Origin: Rhizoclosmatium globosum
Taxonomy: Eukaryota; Chytridiomycota; Chytridiomycetes; Chytridiales; Chytriomycetaceae
Assembly (NCBI GenBank): GCA_002104985.1
Contig: MCGO01000008.1
Coordinates: 724,204 to 788,203, forward strand
Direction: 5' to 3'
DNA length: 64,000 nucleotides
Every line of letters starts with the position of its first letter. Positions within the stretch are counted from its first letter, which is position 1. A program made the translations under genes and the position numbers. Shown here piece by piece: positions 32,335-44,300 of this stretch. Under the pieces are notes generated by a model. The model was given only the letters and a program-made list of their open reading frames with translations. It had not been told where the DNA came from and did not search any database.

Positions 32335-33813
32335 ATGCTTCGCGACAAAAGCAACGACCTTCTCTCTTCGAGTACAAACACGTCAAAGCCACGTCAAATT
32401 GTGTCGTTGAAACGCGCATCGTCCTCAACTTCTTCGGCGTCTTCTTCAACTATTTCGAATGCATCAACTTCAACTTCAACTTCAACTTCAACTTCAACTT
32501 CCTCCTCGGCATCCACTCGTCCGCGTATCGCTGGAGCAAGAAAGAAGGACAAGAACAACCCGCAAAAGACTAAAGGATTCACTGTCTTTGAAGACAAGAA
32601 ACCTGATCTGATTCAAGAGTTTAAACCAGTCCAGGCTGTGAAAGGTGTCCCCTTTCACCCTCTTGCAGCATCCATTAAACTATCATCATTCTCAATCAGT
32701 CACCTACTCAAGAAAGGCCCTGTCCCTGAAGCCTCTGTCACAACAGCAACAACTGAATCAACAGCAACGAAAGCAGCAAGTTCTGTTGATTCCCTCTTCA
32801 ACCGCCGTCGTCAAAAGAAAGAAACTCAGTGCGCGTCCGAACTTGTCGCCTGTGAACGAAGTGTCCGAAAATGATGACACTCTTCAATATCAAATCAGTT
32901 AAACCTCTCGTCTCCTAGATTGAAACCTTCCCTTTTTATTCACCATGATACTCTTTCTTAAGATCCGTCTGTATCCCTCACGCGCGTTGACTCCTCAACC
33001 AGTAGCAAAGAATCAACAGCTTCACTCCAAATTGACTTTTCTTCTCCTCCACCTCGTAGCTCCTCCCTTACCTTCATTCCGATTCAAAATCCTTTCGCTT
33101 CTACCACGAATCAACAGAATCCGTTCCTCGTTTCTCCCCATAAACGCGCTCGGTCTAGTTCACCAATTCAACATGATGCTCCTCTTTCCTCCCCACCTCA
33201 AAAACTTCAAAAACTATCTGCTGTATCAAATATTCTGTTTCCATCCTCCTCCCCATCTCCTCCACCACCTGCACTAACGATTCCCGAAACCCCAACTCAA
33301 ATCGTTAATGTCACTAACCCACCCATTCCCGACCTCGCACCTAATCTCTCCGATTCCCTCCCTCTACACGATCCACCTTCCCCTTCCCCTACCCGCGTTT
33401 CCGATCCCCCTGCTTTCCTTCAACTCAATTCCAGCGACAAAATTAATGTTCATCACACCCATCCGCCCGATTCCATCACCGCCGCCGATAATAATCCCTC
33501 CCCTTCCACACCAACACTCCCACCCCCGCCGCCCCCAAAAATCCCTTCAAAACGGCAACACACACAAAACCAACACGCGCAGCAGCCTCGCTTGATTCGC
33601 TACGATTTGAATACAGATGGAAATGGAGTTCGTGTGATTGAACGGATGGATCAAGGTGGTGGTGGTGGTTGTGTTGTGGTGGATGACGAGTTTCCGAGTG
33701 AATATGGGCGGACGGTTGTTGTACTTCGGCGGAGGGATATTACAGTGTGGAGTCATGAAGTTGGGTTGGAGGAGACTGGCGGTGGAGGGGATCATGAGTG
33801 TATGGCGTTGTAG
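32335..33813 (+). CDS. Unrecognised Ser/Pro-rich, probably nuclear protein
   Basis: I do not recognise this gene. The first exon opens at ATG 32335 with a Ser/Thr-rich segment and GFTVFEDKKPDLIQ, then basic clusters (RRRQKK). An intron at 32898-32962 leads to a long Ser/Pro-rich disordered part with HKRARS and a poly-Pro run. It ends in a more ordered segment (RLIRYDLNTDGNGVRV and EFPSEYGRTVVVLRRR). The frame changes near 32785-32823. Either a 37-nt mini-intron (32785-32821) is removed, giving 458 aa, or one A in the AAAAGAAAGAAA stretch is extra. The two basic clusters suggest nuclear location. Confidence is for a real coding gene, not for a function. Confidence 0.6.
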
Positions 33814-33922
33814 GGAAAGGGAAAGGTGCTTGATTTTGCGTCAAAATATATGAATTTTAGTTTTATGATGGAGACGGGGGGTTTTATTTTGTGCACGTGC
33901 ATGAAGACCAAAGAAAAGGTTT

Positions 33923-35189
33923 TTAGAGTGCTGCTACTGCGAGTTTTTGGCGCATTTCTTCGGTTTGGAGGGCGGTTGTGTCTGTTGGTTCTTGGACGTG
34001 TTTTGGGTCGACGCGGAGGAGTTCCATGAGGTCTTCAAAGTCCCATGGATCGATTTGGTGTTCCTCTTCGGGTTTACCGTGAGCATGGTGATGGTGGTGA
34101 TGATGGTGATGGTGGTGTTTCTTTTTCTTCTTGTCGTCCTATCATTTGATAATATAATGTTAGGGATGTAGTGTAAATATTGAACAGGTGGTTTTTACCT
34201 CATCTTCACCCTCTTCCTCATCCTTCTTCTTCTTCTCCTTCTTCTTGTTCGGAACATCGTCATCCCCACTATTCACCACCGCCTTCTTCTTCTGGCTCTT
34301 ATTCCCAGCATACACAGTCTGCGTATAAATCGCCTCCAACTTCGCAGGCCAATCACTACAAAAAACAAAAAATAATTTTAGGTTCAGCTCTCCCCCCCTC
34401 AAAAAAAAAAACAGAGAAACTCAACTGCAAAACCTTGCCAGCCTTTTCATTCACCTCATTCCCAACAGCCAACGTCGCATTCACAGCATACCGCACACTC
34501 GGATACGTCTGCTCGTTAAACACACCGGCTTCCATCAACACCTCCGCAACGTCACACCACGCAACGCCGAACGCGGAGAACACGGCCACAGCCCGTTTTT
34601 GGAACTCGGCGTCGTCCGTGGGCTGTTGCTGTTGTGTGATCCAGGACTGGTTTTTCTGGATGTATAGGGTGATGGATTCGAGGGCGGAGAAGACGGGTTT
34701 CCATGCGGATTGGGGGGATTTCTTTTTTGTTGCGAGTTTGTAGTGTTTTAGGACTGTGGTGCGGAGGTGGGTTTCGAGGGTCGAGAGGTGGACGGTTGGT
34801 TCAGGGACTGTGGTTGTATTCCTGTTTGAAGGGGAGGTGGTGGTTTTGTTAGGGGCGGATTTTGGGTGGGATCAAGAGGGATTGAGTGGGGGAGCGTACA
34901 GGTTGTTTTCGGTTTCTTTGAGCATTTCGGTGTATTGGTTGTATGCGACTTGGGTGCATACTGTTGTGCCGGTTTTTTGGATGGCGGAGTAATCGGTTTC
35001 GTCGATATGGCCGTGCTGTTTGTGAAAAACAATGGTATTAATATGATATCGCATGAGAATATGTGCCAGGAATAAGTAAGATCGTGAAATGCGGAAGGAA
35101 GACACCAACTCACCATTATGATCGTTGTTGGGTTCTTGTGAAGTACTCTTGCTTTTTGCGAGAATGATTTTCAAAGCTTTCTTTGACAT
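33923..35189 (-). CDS. Unrecognised protein with Lys/Glu and poly-His tracts
   Basis: Start MSKKALKIILAKSKS at 35189 (an in-frame ATG further up, near 35261, is possible). Introns cut short exons; the one removing 34830-34900 hides an in-frame TGA. The middle is helical (FQKRAVAVFSAFGVAWCDV and NEQTYPSVRYAVNATL). It is followed by a charged Lys/Glu run, ten consecutive His residues that could bind metal, and a C-terminal DPWDFEDLMELL motif. No domain was recognised. It may be an armadillo- or talin-like helical protein, but that is a guess. Confidence 0.6.
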
Positions 35190-35619
35190 GGCTTTTATCT
35201 CACGGTGTTGACGCCAAGGTGACTCAAATAGTATCCTTTCTGCACAACATCGCGTCACCATCAATATAACTAACTAGCGCATATAGTGTTAATATCAACA
35301 AGAAGTTTATTTCTTAATACAAGAATCCCCCGTTTCATTCGTCGCCCGGAAGCCAGAAGCACTGTGTGGTGTGGGGAGAGTAAGAACACGTCATCCAAAC
35401 CAATTTCCAAGAGTAAACAAAAACAAACACATCATTCTGTGACGTGATGACAAAGAAAGAGTAATAGGGATAGAGTAATATGGGACAAGTAAGTATCCTA
35501 TTAGTGGTTATTGGGAGGGTCCTCTATTCCCAATCACCAGCAACAGGCAGGCAGCAGGGTGTTATGCTACATCCACAAAAATGTTCGATATTGATTAAAT
35601 ACACTGAAAACCACATATT
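35190..35619. other. Intergenic, no gene seen
   Basis: Upstream of the poly-His gene and downstream of WDR82. No convincing coding frame. The end of WDR82 is uncertain, so a last short exon could lie here. Confidence 0.5.
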
Positions 35620-37075
35620 TCATTTGATACAGCCTCTCATGAAAGAGACTGTGGAAAAACGTGGGGAACGTGGATCGGTTTGGTGGGATAGAAATGGGTG
35701 GACGGAGGGAGGGGAAATAGGGAAATGATGACAAGAGTGGTACCATACCAGTTGATTCTCAATAGCAGATGCAAACATCATGTACCGTGGATTGAATTTA
35801 ATGAGTGGAGAAGGATCCTTCAAAGTCTTGAGTTGGGTGCAAGGAAAGATGCTACGATGAGATTTCAACGCCGAAACAGTCGCATCATCCACAGGAGGAG
35901 GTTCCCAGAACTGAACGCTTCCATCATCCGATCCTATTCACACACATTGATATGTTAAGTTTTCGAGGAAACGAATATCCAGACGACAACAGTTACCTCC
36001 ATACACATACTTCCCATCCGGTGTAATCCCAATATCCATATCCAAAGGCCCACGGTAATGCCCACAAGTCCGATCCGCAAAATTCCACAACAACTTCCCG
36101 TCAAACGCCTCAATCGCACACGAACTACCCTGCTTATTCCCCACCAGCAGCCATTTTCCACAGTTACTGAATTTGATTGTTGTCCATTCAGAAGACATTG
36201 TCGTGCTCCCGCCGAGCTCAGTTGGGATTTTGAATGTGACGAAGGGACCGGCAGAGAGGGACTTGAGGTCGTAGAGGCGGATGGCGGATGAGTTTGTTGT
36301 TACGGCAAAGATTATGCCTGCAGGGTCGAAGGCGATGCGTGGGTTTTGGGAGTTTGTTTTCAAGATTCCCTGTTGGTGCATCAGAGAGAGAAGGGAGAAA
36401 GAGAGGGTAACGTACGTGGCAGTTGTTGGATTTAAGGTCCCATAGGCGGACTTCTCCGTCGCGAGAAGCTGAGATGAAAGTATCGTCTTGGGGACACATT
36501 TCGATGGCGGTGACGCTGTGGAAATAGTCAGAGGAAAGGGTGGGCATTGAGATAATGACTAACAGAGATTCATGTCCTGTAAAGTACTTCAAGAATTTGT
36601 TGTCGTGGAAGGAGAGGTATCTGATTGCGTCTGAAGGAGGGGAGTCAGTTACAACCTGCTGCAATATGTTCATGGTCACAAACGCACTGTCTTCCTTTGT
36701 TGATGAATACAGAATGTTATTTGGACGATGGGTAAACTTGCTGATGCCGCATCCGTACTTTTTAGAGTAGGAAGTCTTCTTGTGGCTGTTACTGATTAGC
36801 TTGCAGCCCTTTGAATGAAGCCAGACTAGGCAAGGCACTCACGTTCCCGCTTTGCAGTCGTACATTCGCAGTTCATCCTCGCTCGTAGTCAGCAGCAGCT
36901 CTCCGGAAGTGTCAAAGTCCAAGCAAGTGAATGGCTTATCGTGTTTGAGCACCTTTGCTGTGGTTGAAGGTAAGTAGTCAACAACAGGATACCAAAGCGG
37001 TTTCTCACCAACACGAAAGCTGTTGAGTCTTTCTTTTGTGAGAGAGTCGCCATCCAAGTTCGTTGGTTCACTCAT
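35620..37075 (-). CDS. WDR82: WDR82/Swd2, COMPASS WD-repeat subunit
   Basis: Beta-propeller subunit of the Set1/COMPASS H3K4 methyltransferase and of the Pol II termination phosphatase complex. The spliced protein follows human WDR82 block by block: ERLNSFRVGEK, FTCLDFDTSGELLLTTSEDE, TSYSKKYGCGISKFTH, NAIRYLSFHDNKFLKYFTGH, MCPQDDTFISASRDGEVRLW, AFDPAGIIFAVTTNSSAIRL and KFNPRYMMFASAIENQL. At least five introns, one of only about 52 nt. After ENQL the human protein ends within ten residues. Here either translation continues to a stop at 35620, or an intron with donor GTATGG leads to a short last exon. The start codon is 63 bp from the divergent CEP295-like gene. Confidence 0.92.
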
Positions 37076-37138
37076 TTGTTTGGTTTTTGAAGAAGAAGAA
37101 GAAGAAGAAAAGCAGATAAATAAAGTAAAAAGAAACGA

Positions 37139-38608
37139 ATGCTTCGATTGAGTCCCGGCGAAGTAGCGCGTCTCGTTCAAGAAGAAGAAAAGAACCAGCG
37201 ACTCAAACGCCTCAAAGAAGTAACTCTCCTTTTTGTTTCTACTAATTCCTACTACTCAGCTCAGAGCTGTAGATACTTAACCTGATTCAAATCAAAGGTC
37301 CGAGCCCAGGCCAAGTCAATTGCGCAGCGAAAGACGGCCGAGTACCAATCAAATGCTCAGATTGAATGGGCAAAGGCGGGTCGGAAGGCGAAGGTGTGTT
37401 TGTTGTGTTTCTTCAATCACTCTCAACAAACAACATCGAACTAGGACAACTGGATTGCCGCAAAGGAGAACGCAATCGATCACATTCTCAATGCCATCGA
37501 TGCAAAGGCTCATCTCTTTGGCCAGGCGCATGCCCAGGCTCAGTGTTTGGAGGATGTGAAGGTGTGTTGTTTGTACTTATTAGAAGAGTGGAATACACGC
37601 ACCTAACTACTCTACAAAGGCAGAACAAACCAGGGAACTCAAAGATTTTATTATTCGCTCTCAAGAAGTCGAATTAGAACGTGGCTCTGTCGCCCTGAAA
37701 GAGGTAAGTGCCTTGTCAGGCCCCTCCAAACAAACCCCCACCAACTAACTACCTCAAAACAGTTCCGTCAAGAATCCGCAAAACGCGCAGAACCTTCACA
37801 ACAATACATTGACAACCTATTACACATCCGCGAAACCGAAACAAACCGTGCAAAACTATTAGCTTCAAAACACCGCGAAAAAACTTCTCACTACGCTCCA
37901 GACGTTATCCCAATCTCTCAACCTCTCCAACAATTAAACCTCATGCACCAGCAAAAGAGTCTTCGGAAAGGAAACATCAAATACGACTATACACAGCATC
38001 ACAGGAATTACGCGGCTATTCGGTTGGAACCTGATGCGCAGAACCCTCCCAAACAACCTGCTAGTGCCGCGGACGCTGCTCCAACCGCTGCTCATGCTGC
38101 GGCCGTTCGTTTTAATCTTGCTGAGGAACGCGCAGTCTACCATAAAGTGGCTGCAGAGGAACGATTCCATACGGCGGTATCCGTGAAAACGATGGATACG
38201 AAAAAAGACGTTTTATGTCGAGAGTTGGATGCATTGAAATTGGAGGATCAACGCAGGAAATACTGGAATGCTGGTGGTGGACCCTCTGGACTGGCTTCTA
38301 GACGTGTTGGGTTTGTGAAATTGAGTGAAGGTGGGAGGAAGGATAAGTTTGTCAAGACGTTTGGGATTGGTGCGTTTTTTCTTTTCATTTTGGGTTTTGT
38401 AAGTTTGTGAGCTGGGGGGTACTCATGACTTGCGATTTCTCTTGTAGGTGACGATCAACCGTTTGCTTCGCTGGAACATGCTCAAACTAGAGAGTATCTG
38501 CGGAGAGAGTATGGGTTGGGAAGGATTGAGAATGAATCTGTTGCGGACAGTATTGAATTTAGTCGCGCGAATTCTCCATTGGGTACAAACCATGTGCAAA
38601 GAAAATGA
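37139..38608 (+). CDS. CEP295-like centriole protein (N-terminal module type)
   Basis: Mostly alpha-helical, charged protein. Its start MLRLSPGEVARLVQEEEK, followed by NQRLKRLKEVRAQAK and QRKTAEYQSNAQIEW, parallels the N terminus of human CEP295 (Drosophila Ana1), with the same LRLSP-E start, helix order and charge pattern. Ana1/CEP295 is needed to convert centrioles into functional basal bodies. About six exons, with introns of 45-70 nt. The middle holds a long Gln/Glu/Lys coiled coil, and the C terminus contains an EHAQTREYLRREYG block. At roughly 390 aa it is far shorter than animal CEP295. A basal-body role would suit a zoosporic fungus. Homology is by pattern of the first about 120 residues; the rest is unassigned. 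Confidence 0.68.
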
Positions 38609-38664
38609 ACTATTCGGAAATTTAATGAAATAAAAAGCATAATTAATTTGGTATAACAATCGAT

Positions 38665-38850
38665 CTATGCATCAACGGATTTTTTGTCAAAGGATTTCCA
38701 TTCCATGACCTCAACTGCCCCATCAGGGGCCTCTCCTCTCAGCTTGAGATCCAAAGATGGTAATTTCGGAGTAATTACAGAAAGAACGGTGGCTAACCAG
38801 CTGATCATCGTCAAGCCAAAAAGCAGAAACACTTGAAGCTCTTTGTTCAT
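38665..38850 (-). CDS. Possible small single-pass membrane protein (61 aa)
   Basis: MNKELQVFLLFGLTMISWL begins a single hydrophobic helix followed by a soluble tail ending SFDKKSVDA. It lies between the convergent-side end of the CEP295-like gene and the beginning of the STPG-like gene. No family recognised. It may be chance, or overlap a 5' exon of the plus-strand neighbour. Confidence 0.35.
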   Translation of the reverse strand: MNKELQVFLLFGLTMISWLATVLSVITPKLPSLDLKLRGEAPDGAVEVMEWKSFDKKSVDA

Positions 38851-38871
38851 CCACCCAGTATCCCGACGCGT

Positions 38872-40253
38872 TTCCAAACCTTTCACTTTGATGACAATGA
38901 AGACAAGGGTTTCAACTCTACAGCTCCACGATTTAATAATCATTTGGTTCGTTTTTCACTTGAGCTGAACACTGGAATCCTAAACCTTCACACACCGCCA
39001 TACAGGATGAGCTCCCAGGCCCTGGATACTGTAAGACCTTCATAAACATACATTCGAAACCTTATCCCTTCCCCAACAACAACTACAACAACAACAACAA
39101 AAAGACAACCGCAAAGACAAAGAATCCGAATTCGTAATGCTCGATCCAACATCCCTCTCCAAACGCGGGTACGGTGTCGGCTTCGCGTCCAAAACACGGC
39201 GGTTCCAGAAACCACCTACAGACCTCGAAATCATTCCGAAAGTCGGACCCGCGCAGTATACAACGACAAACGAGCCGCAGTACAGTTATAGCCTTTCGAA
39301 CAGTATTTCAAGTAACTTCCGGCAACGGATTGCGAAGCTGGAAAGTACTGTGTATCCTCACAAGTTGACGCCAGGCCCTGCGAGTTGTATGGACTTTTTT
39401 ATTTATATTTTGGATTTTGATTGAACAAGAATCTGATACCCGTTGTTTTCTTAGACGAAACGTTTGGTGCTTCAAAAGCGTTGTTGAGAACTCGTGTGGA
39501 AGAGAACGGGGCTGCGTACGTGTTTAAGAGTAGGACAAAGAAGTCTGAGATTAATAACGCTGAATCGACGCCGGGACGGGATGCACCACCTCCAGGTATA
39601 CTAGATGTAAAGAGATGGTTTTTGGATTCTGATGGCAAGATGCTTGTTTTCCTCCTGCTAGGAGCGTATAATATTCCTGATGAAAAGAATCCGAGGGCTG
39701 GAGCGACTGCTGCGTTTAAAAGCACAACTCGACCTGGGATTAAGTAAGTTTTGCCACAGTTTAAGTTCAGAGTAATCGATTGAATTTCGGAGCAAGGATC
39801 TCGTCTCCACCCGCTGTTGGCCCAGGAAGCTATAACATTGCGCAACAGCCCCAACTCCCAGTTAAAAAGTATGTATACTCGTATAATGAAGTGATTTCTG
39901 ATTTGATTTGTTAGGTACCGCGCCAAATTCAAGTCCGTGGTCCAAATCGATCACGATATGACAGCGTTCCGTGCAAACACGCCTCTGGGGCCAGGACAGT
40001 ACGATGTTGCGAAAGCAGCGGACAGTTTGCATAAGAACACAAATGTTCCACATGGAGTCTTTGTTTCGGCGTCGCCGCGGTTTGGGAACTTGAAGACGGC
40101 TGCTCCGCCACCTGGTATGATTTTAGATTTTAGATTTGAGGTGTTTGTTATTGTGCTGAAGTTTGGTTTGTTGGTGTAGGGTTTTATCGACCGTTGCAGG
40201 AGCCGAGGAATAGATCGTTCCACTTGAATTTAACGGATTCTTGGTTGTCGTGA
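38872..40253 (+). CDS. Sperm-tail PG-rich repeat (STPG-like) protein
   Basis: Contains a chain of the short STPGR repeat (PGPGxY plus a shape-like FxxxxxRF): KGFNSTAPRFNN, LPGPGYYNRKDKE, VGPAQYTTTNEP, TPGPASYETFGASKAL, APPPGAYNIPDEKNP, VGPGSYNIAQQ, LGPGQYDVAKAA and SPRFGNLKTAAPPPGFY. Members are microtubule inner or flagellum-associated proteins, so an axonemal role is likely. Exons include 38872-38946, 39006-39030 (25 nt), 39105 to about 39389, then four more to the TGA at 40251-40253. Most introns split a PG repeat at the Tyr or Gly codon. The initiator exon is not resolved: no in-frame ATG precedes KGFNS, so the gene begins further upstream. Confidence 0.8.
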
Positions 40254-40487
40254 TGGAATTTATGGCTGAATTCATTGAGTGCCATGTGAAACAATAAAGA
40301 ACTCTTCTGACACGCATAATACCAAATTGTGTGGTGATGAATTGACAAGATGGAAATGGATGCTTAGCCTTCACTGTGTCTATGACGGACTTCTCAACTT
40401 AATGATAAACTTTGTTAATTATTTTCTAAAGTTCAACATCCATTTTGTTTCATTCTGTGTCTCCACTGAACAAAAACATTGTTTCAA

Positions 40488-41159
40488 ATGTCCATTTTCT
40501 CCCTGTTCACCCAGTTCGTTCTCCTCATTGAGATTGCTGTATACTTTGGGTCCCTGATCAACCCGGCCTGGCTTCCAGCGTCGCAGCGTCGAGCCATGGT
40601 CAAGCAACTCAGAGACATTTCAAAGATCAAGGAAGCCCAATTCGCATTCTGGGCAGCCCTTGCGATCATTGGGCTTCTCTTTGTTGAGAGTATTGTTTCG
40701 TTGTACGGCATTTACGGCGAGACTGGTCGTTTCCTGCACGATCACCACACGCCAGACAGAGACTTGTACTTTTACCGTTGAGTTGTTGTTGGTTTATTGG
40801 ATGTCTTTGGTGCTGATGCTTATTGTAGAGGTCAAGGTTCTGATTGCCGAGAAGCACTTGGTGTCCTCTGGATTCGCTTTGATGATGGCTATGTAAGTGG
40901 TTTCAGCGAGTCCCCATTACACACAACAAGATGCAGCAACTCAGTTGATTCAGAGGAAGCAACCAAAATTCAATCCTTGGACACACTGAATACCAATGTT
41001 CCGCCATCCTTCCTATGACCCGATTTCTAATCACTATGCCGTAACAGTGTCGACTTTATGCGTCTCCGTGAAAAGAACAACTACATCAAGTTGCTGGAAA
41101 AGTACGAAAACAAGCCTGAAGGAGAGGAAGTTCCTGCTGCTGAAAAGAAGGAGAACTGA
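40488..41159 (+). CDS. BAP31-like ER membrane protein
   Basis: Exons 40488-40776, 40829-40892 and 41048-41159 sum to 465 nt, 154 aa. Three hydrophobic helices (FTQFVLLIEIAVYFGSLI, FWAALAIIGLLFVESIVSLY less one end, and HLVSSGFALMMAI) are followed by a short charged helix (RLREKNNYIKLLEKYENK). The extreme end is KKEN, a dilysine ER-retrieval signal as in BAP31 (KKEE). BAP31/Yet proteins are ER chaperone-like sorting factors for membrane proteins. Without the 52-nt intron at 40777-40828, which uses a GTTGAG donor, the frame hits a stop. It is shorter than mammalian BAP31, lacking most of the coiled coil. Assigned by topology, size and tail rather than by strong motif identity. Confidence 0.6.
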
Positions 41160-41340
41160 ATGGATGCCTTCGAATAGCCTCATATATCATATTATCATGC
41201 TCACCGCGACCTCGTTTACATGTCTTTATTCCAGAAATATATAACATAGTTTATTGCACTTATTTGGTTAATCCTTTAAACGACAAGAAAATCCCATTGT
41301 TTTATACTACATTCAGTCTTGACTCTGTTCCACAACTCCA

Positions 41341-44300
41341 ATGCGAAGTACGCGTCCGCGTCAACGTTCCCGTCTCCAATCTAATGGAGTTGGTGGCGAA
41401 GGAGATGAACTTGAATCAACGAAATCAAACATATCCATTGATATTCACTCACGTTCAACATCAACTTCAAACATCCCCGCACCAAATGATTCACCAAACT
41501 CGGGAAACTTTTCCCCTTCATTTTCAAAGTTGTCGCGAAACAAATCGATTGGAACCAAAGAGCGAACTTCGTCAATTGAGGCGAGGAGGTCGCGTCATGG
41601 TTCAGCTGCTTCACTTGCGTCGCTCAGAGTTCCTGCTAACCTTGAAAAGCCACCAGATTGGATGCTTGGTTAGTGTTGGCTTTACTGGGCTTTATTGATT
41701 TTTTGTTTAAACCCTCGAACATATCAGAATTACCAAATGATTCCGCAACAAGCACTGACTCAGTTTATAAATCTTGTGTTACAATACTGAAACCTGGACC
41801 AGATGGATCGGTTGAGCTATTTCAAGACCCCGAAGACGAGCCCGAGTTTTTACCTTTAAAGTCCGCAGACGATGAGTCTACACATCCATCACTTGGAACG
41901 GACGCCGAATCTGCAGATTCTCTCAACGACCTTCTTTTGTCAAGTGCTGAAAAGAAGAAGAAGAAGGATAAACGGATTTCTCGTGCTTCTGCCTTGTTGA
42001 TTCTGCAGGAATTGAGTACGTAATCAAGTTGGATTTAAGGTTAAGAAAGTCTGACACTGTATTTTAGCTCTCGCTCCGACAGGAGATACTTTCCTTCTTA
42101 AAAGTAAATCATCTGAATTTGATTCGGGTATTCGACCGACGTCTTTGGCTCCACCCGTCCCAGCTATTCCAGCATCATTTGTAAATTGTACGAAAATGTT
42201 GGACGATTGCGTCGCTAATGACATTCCAGTGTCGAAACAACCATCTGTTCCTCCACCACCTGCTTCACCCTTATTTCCAACACCAGTAAGAGGATCGTCA
42301 ATACCCGCTCCACCACCGCCTCCTATCCCTCCTGCGCTGATAGGTAAAACACACTGAAATTCCTTTATGATTGGCTCACCCTATTTGCTTAGCTCAACCT
42401 CCTCTCGCGCCACCATTACCACCATTTCTTTCCAACTCGGCTTCAATACCCAAACCTCCACCACCTCCGAAAACTGTTCCAAATGCAGGGTCAGGTTTGT
42501 CTCGCAAAATACTATTAACATTCTTGAATCTCATCAAATGTCAACCAGTTCCTCCTCCTCCGCCACCCCCGCCACCTCCAATGTCACAAATATCGTCAGG
42601 AGTTCCTATGCCCCCTCCGCCTCCACCATTACCCACATTCATAAGCGCACCGTTCATGGGCGGTAATTTACTGATTTCTGAATACTCCTGGTTTTAATTA
42701 ACTCAACAGGTGCTCCTCCTCCACCACCACCGCCACCACAAACATATATTAGTGCGCCCTATATGGGAGGTAGGTTGGGGTTATTTCCAGTTTGACTTGA
42801 CTAACTTACTTTCCCCCTTCCAATAGGCGGACCTCCACCTCCACCACCACCACCTCCTCCTCCATCATTAATATCACAATCGGGACCACCTCTTCCACCA
42901 CCACCGCCACCGCCGCCTCCATTTTTAGGTGAGATTACTCTATCAGCTTACTCCGACAACTCCTAAACATTTTATTCAGCTGGTGGACCAGCCCCACCAC
43001 CACCCCCACCCGGCGGACCGCCACCCCCACCTCCAGCACCATCCTCCACCTCTACCCAACCTCCACCCCCAAAATCGACCGGCGACGTCCAAAGCGACCT
43101 CATGAACGCCCTCAAAGACCCCAACCTCCGCAAAAAGCTTAAAAAGCGCACAGAACCCATCCGTGAATCCAAACCCCTCCTTTCCTCCGAACCAGCTGAA
43201 CCAACACAACAAGACCTCGACGCCCAACGCCAAGAACTCTTCATTGAACTATTACAGTACATGGAAGCGCCGAACGGAAACGTCGAGGAACTGATGGAGA
43301 AGACGAAAGTCACGACGAACACGTGCCGGAGTTTCATATACACGCTCGTGCGGAAACGGTGGGTCCAAGGGTTCCGGATTGTAGGCGATGGGGAGTTGAA
43401 TGTGACTGCGATAACGGTTTGGCCTGGCCGCGAGTGGATGGCTGCGATTGAGTTACCGAACATGGCGGTTTCGAAAGTCGCGACTGTGGATCCTACGGGT
43501 GTGATTGGGCAGGTTGCGTTGTATCGGTTTGACGCGCCGTTGCGGAAACATCTGTTGGATCAGATTTTGTTGGTCAAGACGTCGCATTTCCCGAAGGAGA
43601 CGGCGCTGTTTACGGAGGTGGAGCCTGTTAAGGATAATTCGCTGGAGAATCGAAAGTTGTGGGAGGAATGGAATGCGAGGAAACTGGCGCATGAGCAAAG
43701 TGACTTTGCGCAGTTTAATTTGACGTTTCAGAAGTTGAAGCAGACGAATGCGACGTTGCTTGCGAGCTTTGGGAACCTTGAATTGACGTTGGAGCAGATG
43801 CGGGGGATGGGGACGTTGTTGCATGATATGTTTGATGGGTTTAGTGTTCCTCAGCTTCGAAAGATTGTGGAAGGGATTCCTGGAAAGATTAAGGATGTGG
43901 CAAAGAACTTGCAGAAGAGCACGGGGATTGTGATTCAGGATGCCGGATTGAAGCTTACCCCCGAGTTTTTGAAGCAGATGAATTTAGAGAGCGAGCTTTC
44001 CTTTCAGGTTCTGCCAAAGGGAGCGAAAGTGGGAGAGGTTGTGACTGGTTCTGGAGCAAGTTCCAATGCTGACAAGAATACTTCTGGCGGAGCAAATTCT
44101 ACAAGCGGGAAAGCAAATACATCTGCAACAATTGAATCCGAGAAGACGAAAGGGGATAATACTCCCGGATTCAAGACCCCAGAAACTCCAGGAACACCCA
44201 CTACCCCCGGAACACCTGCGACTCCAATCAACAATGCAGCTGGAAATTTAACGATGGGTGGTGTACCTGTGAACGTATTGATTCCCCTCCTCAAAAAGAC

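Noticed and set aside
34830..34905. In-frame TGA as a recoded stop (selenocysteine or readthrough) in the poly-His gene
   Set aside because: The TGA lies within a GTACGC...AAACAG intron with a CCCTAAC branch site, and splicing keeps the frame.
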